In this document: positions 1 through 6,812 of the stretch, in pieces
Numbering within the stretch: the stretch's first letter is position 1
Layout of the letters: every line of letters starts with the position of its first letter
NCBI GenBank assembly: GCA_964293155.1
Contig: CAXYYA010000064.1
Location: 1-13,858 of the forward strand
Source of the DNA: JAQVEB01 sp028698105
Lineage (GTDB): Bacteria > Bacteroidota > Bacteroidia > Bacteroidales > Dysgonomonadaceae
Direction: 5' to 3'
DNA length: 13,858 nt
Program-made: the position numbers and the translations under genes
Notes under the pieces: generated by a model
Told to the model about the DNA's origin: nothing
Database searches by the model: none
Seen by the model: the letters and a program-made list of their open reading frames with translations, nothing else

Positions 1-1
1 C

Positions 2-376
2 AACGCGTTCTTCCTGAACCGGCCCCTAGAGTTTGTTGCCGATGTGCAGTATACGATTCGGACGACTTTTGTAGGCGATGATTTCCTGTTGGACAAGATC
101 CCACTGCTGGACGATCTGGGAGCAAAAGAGTTGATCTCGTTGCGCGCCTCTTACGGTAGGCTGAGCAGCAAAAACGACCCGTTGCTTTCCCCCTCTTCTC
201 TCATCTACGATTTTCCGCCGGTATCCTACCGGTACGGCTCAGCCCCCTATGTGGAGGGAACCGTTGGAATCACGAATCTCCTGGGACTTTTGCGTGTGGA
301 ATACGTTCATCGGTTCACGTATCGTGATCATCCCGGCGCTTTACTGGGCAGGGTGCGGGTTGACGTGACATTGTAA
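2..376 (+). CDS. DUF5686-like outer-membrane protein, C-terminal fragment
   Basis: The 3' end of a gene that begins before the window; frame 2 is open from the first bases to the TAA at 374-376, giving about 124 residues. The visible part has alternating hydrophobic and polar residues typical of membrane beta strands, and near the end carries LLRVEYVHRFTYRDHPGALL, which resembles the C-terminal barrel strands of Bacteroidetes DUF5686 proteins (usually over 800 aa, with an N-terminal carboxypeptidase-regulatory-like domain). From family knowledge these are outer-membrane proteins of unknown function. The N-terminal domains cannot be checked here. Only 28 bases separate it from the start of the next gene, so transcription may read through. 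The family call rests on recognised end motifs and is fairly but not fully secure. Confidence 0.7.
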   Translation, partial: NAFFLNRPLEFVADVQYTIRTTFVGDDFLLDKIPLLDDLGAKELISLRASYGRLSSKNDPLLSPSSLIYDFPPVSYRYGSAPYVEGTVGITNLLGLLRVEYVHRFTYRDHPGALLGRVRVDVTL

Positions 377-404
377 GAATTTTTTTATATCTTTGAGATT
401 GCAT

Positions 405-2087
405 ATGGTACGTATTATCATACATATCGTAGTAATCACAATCGGCGTTTTTTTCCTGGGAGGCTGTAAACCCCAGCCCGAAGCGCCGCAGTTGCTGGCA
501 GATGCCCAGCGCTTTATGGAAAATAACCCCGACAGCGCCATGCTGCTGATCGATTCCCTTTTCTATCCTGAAAAAAGCCTCCGCCACGAGGATTATATGC
601 GTTATTTGGTGTTGCACGTGCAGGCACGTTACAAAACAAACCGCCCTGTTGCTGATGATACGTTGGTTTTCCGGGCGCGTGACCATTATTCCGACCGACT
701 TGATAAAGAACCCCGCATGGCCGCCCTGGCCTGGTTCTATAGCGGCTGCGTATATCGTGAGCGGGGAGATTACGAAAAGGCTATGCTGCATTATAAAAAG
801 GCGGAAACATATGCCACGGGAACAGCCGATACTGCTTTGCAAGGGTTGATACAATATAATCTGGGAGATTTATTTGCGGTGCAGGATTTATTTTCCAAAG
901 CACAGGAAAACTATAAAGCGGCAGCGCGATTTTACGGTGAACATCCCGAAAAAGAGGCTTATAGTTTAAGTGCCGTGGGGAGGATGTTCCTGCTGGATAA
1001 AAATCCTGACAGCGCATTTTTTTATTTTCAAAAGGGCCTGGAGGCTGCAAAACCCACTAACGATAAGGTATTGCAAAGTTTATTGGCACAAAATACCGGC
1101 GTGGCGTATCAGCAAATCGGACAATATGCTGAGGCAGAAAGGTATTTCCGTCAATCCTACCGATATAACCGGGACAAAGAGGATCAAGCCCGGTACTATT
1201 TGAATCTCGCAAAATTATTTGCGCAAACGGAACAGTTGGATTCGGCCGCTTTCTATGCCGGAAAATTAAAGAACAGTGTTGAGTCATCCGATGACAATTA
1301 CCTCAAGGCGAGCGCTTACAAATTTTTGGCTGACTGGGAAAAAGCAAGGGGGCGTGACAATGAAGCTTTCGCCTATCAGAACAAACGGATACATAGCCTT
1401 AACCGGATCATGGACGATCGGAAAGATCAGTCGGTTTACGAAATAGAACAAAAATACAACTACGGGCAAAAGCAGAACTTCTATAATCAGCGGTTTATCC
1501 GTTTTCAGCAATGGCTGATGGGATTGATGGGGGTATTGCTGGTTGTGGTAGTCTCCCTTTTATTTCTCTTCTGGCGGATGCTGAAGGAAAGAGCGGCCAA
1601 GCTGAGAATGCAAGAGAATGTTAATATGTTGCGTGCAACCACGATAGATCTGTTGTCCGTAGAGGAAGAAAGCCGCTTGAAAGAAAAGGTATTGAAAGAA
1701 ACATTGCAGTGGAAACTGGATGTGTTGAAGAATACAATGCACCTGAGATACATGATGAGCGAAAGGGAACAAAAAACTTATCAACCTTTATTTGATAGCC
1801 TGGATAAGATTCTATTCGATCAAAACACAAAGACGCCCGGAATGGATATACGACAAACCGTGGAACACCTTAATCCCTCACTAAGACTTTTTATAAGGCA
1901 GCAATATCCTACACTTTCTGAAACCGAATATAATGTGTGTCTGTTGTCGTATGCCAGCCTGAGCGTACAGGAAGTCGCTTTTGTCCTCAATCAGAGCGAA
2001 CATACCGTTTACAAGGCCCGGACCAGGCTCAATAAAAAGATAGGCTCCGATTTCTACTCGGTGCTGCGGAGAGCGCTTAGCCTTTAA
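405..2087 (+). CDS. TPR / transmembrane / LuxR-like HTH regulator with lipobox
   Basis: A 560-residue protein. The frame can be extended to a TTG at 393, but ATG 405 gives a clean signal sequence. Residues 1-21 form a hydrophobic leader ending in LGGC (Cys21), a lipoprotein signal or N-terminal anchor. Residues about 60-330 are tetratricopeptide-like helices (for example RGDYEKAMLHYKKAETYA and IGQYAEAERYFRQSYRYN). One strongly hydrophobic helix spans about 371-393, followed by a charged, probably coiled-coil stretch. Residues about 502-548 look like a LuxR/sigma-region-4 HTH (LSETEYNVCLLSYASLSVQE, then SEHTVYKARTRLNKKI). The predicted layout is periplasmic TPR sensor, inner-membrane helix and cytoplasmic DNA-binding domain, as in a class of Bacteroidetes one-component regulators. 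The target is not visible; the DUF3244 gene just downstream is the obvious candidate. I am confident of the architecture and unsure of ligand and regulon. Confidence 0.85.
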   Translation: MVRIIIHIVVITIGVFFLGGCKPQPEAPQLLADAQRFMENNPDSAMLLIDSLFYPEKSLRHEDYMRYLVLHVQARYKTNRPVADDTLVFRARDHYSDRLDKEPRMAALAWFYSGCVYRERGDYEKAMLHYKKAETYATGTADTALQGLIQYNLGDLFAVQDLFSKAQENYKAAARFYGEHPEKEAYSLSAVGRMFLLDKNPDSAFFYFQKGLEAAKPTNDKVLQSLLAQNTGVAYQQIGQYAEAERYFRQSYRYNRDKEDQARYYLNLAKLFAQTEQLDSAAFYAGKLKNSVESSDDNYLKASAYKFLADWEKARGRDNEAFAYQNKRIHSLNRIMDDRKDQSVYEIEQKYNYGQKQNFYNQRFIRFQQWLMGLMGVLLVVVVSLLFLFWRMLKERAAKLRMQENVNMLRATTIDLLSVEEESRLKEKVLKETLQWKLDVLKNTMHLRYMMSEREQKTYQPLFDSLDKILFDQNTKTPGMDIRQTVEHLNPSLRLFIRQQYPTLSETEYNVCLLSYASLSVQEVAFVLNQSEHTVYKARTRLNKKIGSDFYSVLRRALSL

Positions 2088-2101
2088 CCTTATTTGTTAA
2101 A
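2083..2101 (+). terminator. weak hairpin at end of regulator gene
   Basis: TTTAAC (2083-2088), loop CTTATTT, GTTAAA (2096-2101), followed by a short T-rich stretch. The stem is only six pairs, nearly all A-T, and overlaps the stop codon, so it is at best a weak terminator. Confidence 0.25.
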
Positions 2102-2263
2102 ATTTTGTATTGCTTAGTATCCTTAATTTGATGTGTCCTGTTTATCAGTAGATTAACTGGATGGTGTAGTTAATTTTTTGTACCTGTTTGTATTCTGTTG
2201 CACATGAAAAATAGATTCTCTAAATTTAAAAAAACAAATATTTCTTAATGCAGATAAGGGACA

Positions 2264-2662
2264 ATGAAAAAAATTGTATTGTGTGCAGTGTGTGCCGGAT
2301 GGTTGTTCTTTCCGGTTACGGTAAACAGCAAGATAGCTGCTTATCCTGACAGCAAAGAGGTTTTCGAAACGGAACCGATCGACTTGAAAGGGGAATTGGA
2401 TCCGGCGCCTGGCCTTCGTTCCGGCGGGGATGTTGTTTCGGCCGAGGTGCGGGGCAATGTAGTGATGGTCCTGTTCCACAAGGACGCGGGTAATCTGCTG
2501 ATTACGCTCACTAATGGCATGGGCGATACGGTATATGATGCGACGGTAAATACCTCTGTGCAGCAACAGGTGTTTGTCCCGCTTTCAGGGCTGTTGTCGG
2601 GCATATACACCATCACCTTCAGCAACGGGAGCGGTGCCTTGTGGGGCGATTTTGAAATTTGA
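2264..2662 (+). CDS. small secreted DUF3244-like protein
   Basis: A 132-residue protein with a classical signal peptide (MKKIVLCAVCAGWLFFPVTV, cleavage near residue 22). The mature part is a short beta-rich domain of about 110 residues. The order IDLKGELDP, a RS pair near residue 52, GNVVMVLFHKDAGNLLITLT, TVYDATVNT, and the closing GIYTITFSNGSGALWGDFEI matches the DUF3244 family of Bacteroidetes secreted proteins, which also ends in a Y-x-I-x-F-x-N ... G-x-F-x-I strand. Function is unknown; the fold resembles a small immunoglobulin-like sandwich. There is no lipobox, so it is probably periplasmic or released. It follows the TPR/HTH regulator by 176 bases, enough for its own promoter, and may be its target. 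The ATG at 2264 is preceded by an A-rich stretch without a Shine-Dalgarno, normal for this phylum. Confidence 0.75.
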   Translation: MKKIVLCAVCAGWLFFPVTVNSKIAAYPDSKEVFETEPIDLKGELDPAPGLRSGGDVVSAEVRGNVVMVLFHKDAGNLLITLTNGMGDTVYDATVNTSVQQQVFVPLSGLLSGIYTITFSNGSGALWGDFEI

Positions 2663-3075
2663 TCCGGAATATGCCGGACATCCAAAAGCCTTCCCTCGTC
2701 GGGAAAGCGAAACACCCCGACATGTAAGCAAGTTAGCCGGAAGTGTCATTAAATAAACAAAGAAAGACGCTGTAAAATAATGAAACACACGGTAATTTCA
2801 AGCACCCACGGGGCGGAAATAATGGATTTTACCGGAAGTCCCCCGAAAGATACCTAATGTAACGAGTAGGTTGGTTCAGCAATCAAAAGGAAGATTTACA
2901 CGGTCGTTCTTTGAGGGATAAATCGTAAGGAAAAAAGCAAGTGAACTGGATCAAAAAATAAGTTTTCAGATGGTGGGCACATATTCAAATGGATATGTTT
3001 AGATAAGTTAGGTGGAGAAGTTTAATTATTCACTATAATTTACACTATTATACAAATATTTAATAATGCTTTTTT
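2663..3075. other. 413-base gap without a recognised gene
   Basis: No convincing reading frame is visible on either strand. A small inverted repeat TCCGG (2663-2667) / CCGGA (2674-2678) directly follows the DUF3244 stop and another, TTCCC (2691-2695) / GGGAA (2701-2705), lies just beyond. Neither has a T-run, so neither is a good intrinsic terminator. Base composition is mixed up to about 2980 and then becomes strongly A+T-rich, so the left boundary of the A+T-rich lipoprotein region probably falls here. The promoter of the 3076 gene should lie in the last 90 bases, but I find no full TAnnTTTG match. Confidence 0.6.
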
Positions 3076-4680
3076 ATGAAAACAAAAACTTTTTTTCAAA
3101 CTATTTGCATTGTTGCCATATCAATGCTTTTTGTTATTTCTTGTAATAGGGATGATCATATATCATTGACTAAAGAAGAAATTCAAGAAATTGAAACCTA
3201 TAATCCTCAATTATTGATTGAAAATTTTGCAGCTGCCTTAGCTAAAGTCTTTAGTGAAAATAAAGAAATTCGAGAATTAGTTAAAGATGAAGCTTTGAAG
3301 ATGATTGATGATGATTATGATGTTTTGTATATATTAGTGAAAGATGTTAAATTAAAGGATAATAGTACATTAGAAAGTAATCTTTCAAAATATTTGCCAA
3401 GAGAAAAACTATCTCAATTAATTCAAGAAATTCCTACTTTAACTATCTTTGTTCCTGAATTGATCGATGATGCATTTTCTGCTGTAAAATGGGATACTGA
3501 TTTGGATATACCCAAAGTTGCTTTCATTGACAAAGAGAATAATGTTCATTATATTGATTCATTTGGTGATAAAAAGACCTTTGCCCATAATGAAATCCCT
3601 CTATTTCCAATAGTTGTTTTAAAAAAATCTGAAAGAATTGTTCTAAAGTCTTCAAATCTTAGATCCTCTATTCAAGATAATGTTACAGTGATAAGGGCCA
3701 ACAACGGGCTAGAATTTGTATTTGACGATGAAATTTATGACAATATAAAACCAAAACAAATATTGACAAGACTAGGAGCGAATACAGACATCCCTTCAAA
3801 TATGAATAAAATGTTTGATGCCAAAAGATTCAAGGATCAAGTCAACATTTGGCAAAGAGACTATATTTACTATGATATAAGTTCTGTTACTGGTAGAGGA
3901 TCTTTTAATGAAAACTTTGGCGAACATATTTATTCTTTTCAGCTATTAGGCGATCCTAATGGCGCATATAATGGGATATCTGATCAAACAGGTGACCCAC
4001 GTTATAATTCATCCTTTGTTACAGGTCCTAGAGGAAGTACTCCAATCTGGACAGATGGAGAGTTTGAATTTTGGGTAAATGTAAAACTTGCATCGAAAAC
4101 AGCAGTTGGGGATGGTATTAGAAAAAAATTTAAGGCGAAGGGTGAACAGTTATTTGATTTAGATATATATTATCCTCCTAGAGGCTCTGGTACTGCATTT
4201 GTAAGAGGAGTTAGTAAAACAAAAAAGTTTTTTTTACCACAACCCATGTACTTGTTTAGCTGGGATTTGGAGAAGTTTAGTGAAACAGTTAAGATAACTA
4301 TCGAGGAACAGGACGATCCTGAAACTATTACAAATTCAGAAAAAACAACTTCAACCTTTGCAACTAATTTTGAATTCAATGCTTCTATTGGAGAAAAAGA
4401 GAAAGTAGGAGCGAAATTTGGAGCTACTTCCACTGAATCAAAAGAAGTCTTTTATTCAGTCGTGACCACTAAAAATGCCGATCCCTTAGGTGATGTCTAC
4501 ATAGCTTTTGGACATGATGTTATAATTTCTGAACAATTAGTTGATAATAATTTAATTACTCCAACAGGTGAAACACAACGTCCCCCCACACATTATCCAA
4601 ATTATCAGCCAGCATTTAATCCATCATATATTTCAGGAGATTCTTATAAAATTGAAGTTGCAACTTTACAATTATATTAA
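3076..4680 (+). CDS. uncharacterised 534-aa lipoprotein, A+T-rich gene
   Basis: The N-terminus is a lipoprotein signal: MKTKTFFQTICIVAISMLFV then ISC, with Cys23 as the likely lipidated residue. Residues about 35-120 are predicted helical and acidic (NFAAALAKVFSENKEIRELV, MIDDDYDVLYILVKDVKLKD). A middle part, about 130-200, contains IPLFPIVVLKKSERIVL, and the second half is beta-rich with many aromatic residues (YIYYDISS, FEFWVNV, DLDIYYPPRG, YLFSWDLE). Residues about 419-467 form a Ser/Thr-rich region of alternating polar and hydrophobic residues, a pattern seen in amphipathic beta hairpins. No catalytic motif is apparent. The helical N-terminal module plus beta C-terminus feels familiar from other Bacteroidetes hypothetical lipoproteins, but I cannot name a family. 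Base composition is far lower in G+C than the flanking genes, which suggests acquisition. The lipid anchor places it in the envelope, possibly surface-exposed. Confidence 0.85.
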   Translation: MKTKTFFQTICIVAISMLFVISCNRDDHISLTKEEIQEIETYNPQLLIENFAAALAKVFSENKEIRELVKDEALKMIDDDYDVLYILVKDVKLKDNSTLESNLSKYLPREKLSQLIQEIPTLTIFVPELIDDAFSAVKWDTDLDIPKVAFIDKENNVHYIDSFGDKKTFAHNEIPLFPIVVLKKSERIVLKSSNLRSSIQDNVTVIRANNGLEFVFDDEIYDNIKPKQILTRLGANTDIPSNMNKMFDAKRFKDQVNIWQRDYIYYDISSVTGRGSFNENFGEHIYSFQLLGDPNGAYNGISDQTGDPRYNSSFVTGPRGSTPIWTDGEFEFWVNVKLASKTAVGDGIRKKFKAKGEQLFDLDIYYPPRGSGTAFVRGVSKTKKFFLPQPMYLFSWDLEKFSETVKITIEEQDDPETITNSEKTTSTFATNFEFNASIGEKEKVGAKFGATSTESKEVFYSVVTTKNADPLGDVYIAFGHDVIISEQLVDNNLITPTGETQRPPTHYPNYQPAFNPSYISGDSYKIEVATLQLY

Positions 4681-4719
4681 TTATCTTTGTATAAGATTAT
4701 TAGTGCTGCAGTTTTTTTT
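4678..4719 (+). terminator. hairpin and T-run after 534-aa lipoprotein gene
   Basis: TAATTATCTT (4678-4687) pairs with AAGATTATTA (4693-4702) over a five-base loop, nine of ten pairs. A run of eight T lies at 4712-4719, nine bases past the stem. The stem is A+T-rich and the T-run is offset, so it may terminate only partly. Confidence 0.4.
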
Positions 4720-4894
4720 CAATGACAATCTTAAAATTAGCTGATTATTTGATGAATAAAACAATATTTGACTTTTCTAGCCTGCAGATTTAGAGCATTA
4801 TAAATAGAATTTCAACGAGCTGTGTTATTAAAATATTTTAATAATTATTTTTTATTTCGATTTCAAAATTGTTTAAAACTGAAAATATAAGAAT

Positions 4895-5335
4895 ATGAAA
4901 ACATTGCCCCAAATAGTTTTTACTCTTTTATTTGTTATTATTGCAGTTAGTGGATGTGATAAAAATGAAAGAGATCATTTAATTAACACAGAGGAGGAAA
5001 TACCTAAAATAAAAGTGTCTGTTCATTATGTTTTAAATGAAAAGGAGTTTCCAGACACATATTCAGGTGTTTATATATTTTTTGAGAAAAAATCTGAAAA
5101 CTTTATTTATTGGGATTATAACGGTGATGGTGTTTTTTCTAATGGAAAAGGATTTATCACTCCCAATAAAAGTTTGATAGTTGATAGTAATGGAATGGCA
5201 ACATTTGAATTAAATGATGACGAAATAAAAAAAGACTTCATGATTTTAGTCGAAAGTAACAATACAAAAATTTATACATTGACTTATTTTGATAAATATG
5301 AAAAAGGAGTCTCTTTAAAAGCTATTTTCCGATAA
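4895..5335 (+). CDS. uncharacterised 146-aa lipoprotein, A+T-rich gene
   Basis: A small lipoprotein: leader MKTLPQIVFTLLFVIIAVSG followed by Cys21, a good lipobox (VSGC). The mature part, about 125 residues, is rich in predicted beta strands (KIKVSVHYVLN, SGVYIFFEKK, GMATFELNDD, KIYTLTYFDK) and may be a single immunoglobulin- or transthyretin-like sandwich. An acidic, glycine-containing loop, YWDYNGDGVFSNGKG, could bind a metal ion but lacks a full EF-hand helix context. It follows the 534-aa lipoprotein by 214 bases and shares its low G+C composition, so the two probably arrived together and may work together. I do not recognise a family. The start is well supported by the signal sequence. 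Confidence 0.8.
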   Translation: MKTLPQIVFTLLFVIIAVSGCDKNERDHLINTEEEIPKIKVSVHYVLNEKEFPDTYSGVYIFFEKKSENFIYWDYNGDGVFSNGKGFITPNKSLIVDSNGMATFELNDDEIKKDFMILVESNNTKIYTLTYFDKYEKGVSLKAIFR

Positions 5336-5564
5336 TTTATAAAAGTTTGAACTTGATCTGATAGTAGGACGATTTTAATCCCCCGCGACTATTCCAGTTA
5401 TCGAATAATAGGGCGCTATATGGATATTGAAGATCCTACGGTCCTAATCCAAGACTGAACATGGTTGGAATAGGTTGGAAAATCATAGAATCAGATAGAA
5501 TATTTAATAAAAATTTAAAAAGCCTTTCATAAATACTCAATCTCTTTCATTAGCTTTTTTCCAT

Positions 5565-5572
5565 TATCTTTG
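5565..5572 (+). promoter_or_regulatory. Bacteroidetes -7 element for the tsaD operon
   Basis: TATCTTTG matches the Bacteroidetes primary sigma -7 consensus TAnnTTTG exactly. A clear TTTG at -33 is absent; the nearest is TTTC at 5545-5548, with spacing shorter than usual. Transcription would start near 5578-5582, leaving a leader of about 185 bases before tsaD. Confidence 0.5.
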
Positions 5573-5581
5573 CACTTTGTT

Positions 5582-5603
5582 ATCGGTTACACCGTAACCC
5601 GAT
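5582..5603 (+). other. hairpin at 5' end of predicted tsaD leader
   Basis: ATCGGTTAC (5582-5590), loop ACC, GTAACCCGAT (5594-5603): nine pairs with a single bulged C. If the start predicted from the -7 element is right, this stem sits at the very 5' end of the transcript, where it could protect the mRNA or act in regulation. It could instead be an operator palindrome at the DNA level. Confidence 0.4.
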
Positions 5604-5764
5604 TATAATTCGTTTGGCGGTATTCAATTCTTAGCCGCAACGGATTACACAAACGGAGTAAGGGATGTGAAATAAATAAGTTGTCATTGTAAAATGCAAA
5701 AAGAACAAGTTTGTTGTTATAAGTTATTTGTTTTACGTCCCTAAGTGAATTACAACCGGATAGA

Positions 5765-6781
5765 ATGATTACGATATTAGGTATAGAATCTTCCTGCGAC
5801 GACACCTCGGCAGCGGTTATCCGCGACGGTGTCATTTTGTCGAACGTGATTGCCTCGCAGGCAGTACACGAGCGGTATGGCGGCGTGGTGCCCGAGCTGG
5901 CATCCCGCGCACATCAGCAGAACATCATTCCCGTGGTACACGATGCCCTGAAACAAGCGGGCGTCACAAAACAGGAAATTTCGGCGGTGGCTTTCACGCG
6001 CGGGCCGGGATTGTTGGGCTCGTTGTTGGTAGGAACCTCCTTTGCGAAAGGGCTCTCCTCTGCTCTTAATATCCCGATGGTGGAGGTGAACCATTTGCAA
6101 GCACACGTGCAAGCCCATTTCATCAAAGAAACCCCGGACGATACGAACCGACCGGAGTTCCCGTTTTTGTGCTTGCTGGTTTCGGGCGGTAACTCACAGA
6201 TTATTCTCGTGAAATCGCACCGGCAGATGGAGATTATCGGGCAAACCATCGACGATGCCGCCGGTGAAGCCTTCGACAAATGCGCCAAGGTGATGGGCCT
6301 GGGTTATCCCGGAGGGCCTGTCGTGGATAAATTAGCCAAACAGGGCGATCCCGGCAGGTTTATTTTCAGCAAGCCTCATATCGCGGGATACGATTATAGC
6401 TTCAGCGGCCTGAAAACATCGTTTCTCTATTTCCTGCGCGACGAACTGAAAACCGATCCCGGCTTTATCGGGAAAAACAAGGAAGATCTCTGCGCGTCCC
6501 TGCAAAAAACGATCGTCGATATATTGATGGACAAGTTGTACCGCGCGTCAAAAGAGTTAAAAATAAAGGAAGTGGCCGTGGCGGGCGGTGTGTCTGCCAA
6601 TTCAGGCTTGCGCGCTGCTTTTGAAGATTATAGTCGCCGTTATGGATGGAAAATACATATCCCGAAATTTGCTTATACTACCGATAATGCGGCTATGGTA
6701 GCTATCTCAGGGTACTACAAGTATCTCGACGGTGAGTTTTGCGGAAAAGACGTGGCGCCTTACGCCAGGGTATCCATATAA
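5765..6781 (+). CDS. tsaD: tRNA N6-adenosine threonylcarbamoyltransferase TsaD
   Basis: TsaD (Kae1/Qri7 family) transfers the threonylcarbamoyl group from threonylcarbamoyl-AMP to A37 of ANN-decoding tRNAs, giving t6A; in bacteria it works with TsaB, TsaC and TsaE in the cytoplasm. The 338-residue length is standard. The start MITILGIESSCDDTSAAVIR is the typical ASKHA N-terminus. The metal ligands are visible as NHLQAH (His110, His114) and TTDNAAM (Asp307). The phosphate loops (RGPGLLGSLLVG near 79-90, LVSGGNSQ near 138-145) and the GVSANSGLR segment are intact. It heads a tight block with glnS 31 bases downstream, which groups translation-fidelity functions. A -7 promoter element and a structured leader precede it. 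Nothing is missing; identification is certain. Confidence 0.98.
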   Translation: MITILGIESSCDDTSAAVIRDGVILSNVIASQAVHERYGGVVPELASRAHQQNIIPVVHDALKQAGVTKQEISAVAFTRGPGLLGSLLVGTSFAKGLSSALNIPMVEVNHLQAHVQAHFIKETPDDTNRPEFPFLCLLVSGGNSQIILVKSHRQMEIIGQTIDDAAGEAFDKCAKVMGLGYPGGPVVDKLAKQGDPGRFIFSKPHIAGYDYSFSGLKTSFLYFLRDELKTDPGFIGKNKEDLCASLQKTIVDILMDKLYRASKELKIKEVAVAGGVSANSGLRAAFEDYSRRYGWKIHIPKFAYTTDNAAMVAISGYYKYLDGEFCGKDVAPYARVSI

Positions 6782-6812
6782 CAGTATTTTAAAAATTAAC
6801 CAACCATATATT

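Larger units (their letters stand above)
5336..5764. other. 429-base gap: right edge of A+T-rich region and tsaD leader
   Basis: No gene is supported. An open stretch at 5357-5455 (33 codons, no good start, TGA at 5456) might be a remnant, but I do not recognise it. A ten-base tandem near-repeat (GGTTGGAATA, then GGTTGGAAAA) lies at 5463-5482. From about 5565 onward the gap holds the tsaD promoter and a leader of about 185 bases with a hairpin, listed separately. There is no obvious terminator for the upstream lipoprotein gene. Confidence 0.6.

Noticed and set aside
393..404. TTG start four codons upstream for the TPR/HTH regulator
   Set aside because: The ATG at 405 gives a standard lipoprotein leader directly; the extra residues add nothing.
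315..854. 179-codon open frame on the - strand across the DUF5686 end and the regulator start
   Set aside because: It overlaps two better-supported genes and has no coherent domain pattern.
5163..5164. EF-hand-like acidic loop (YNGDGVFSNGKG) near here in the small lipoprotein
   Set aside because: The loop is acidic and glycine-rich but lacks flanking helices and the full ligand spacing, so no calcium-binding call is made.
5357..5455. 33-codon open stretch between the small lipoprotein gene and tsaD
   Set aside because: No plausible start near its beginning, very short, and not recognised; recorded only as a possible remnant.
6732..6812. 27-residue N-terminal extension of GlnRS starting inside tsaD
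   Set aside because: It would overlap the end of tsaD out of frame by 50 bases and precede the normal GlnRS N-terminus; ATG 6813 fits family length.
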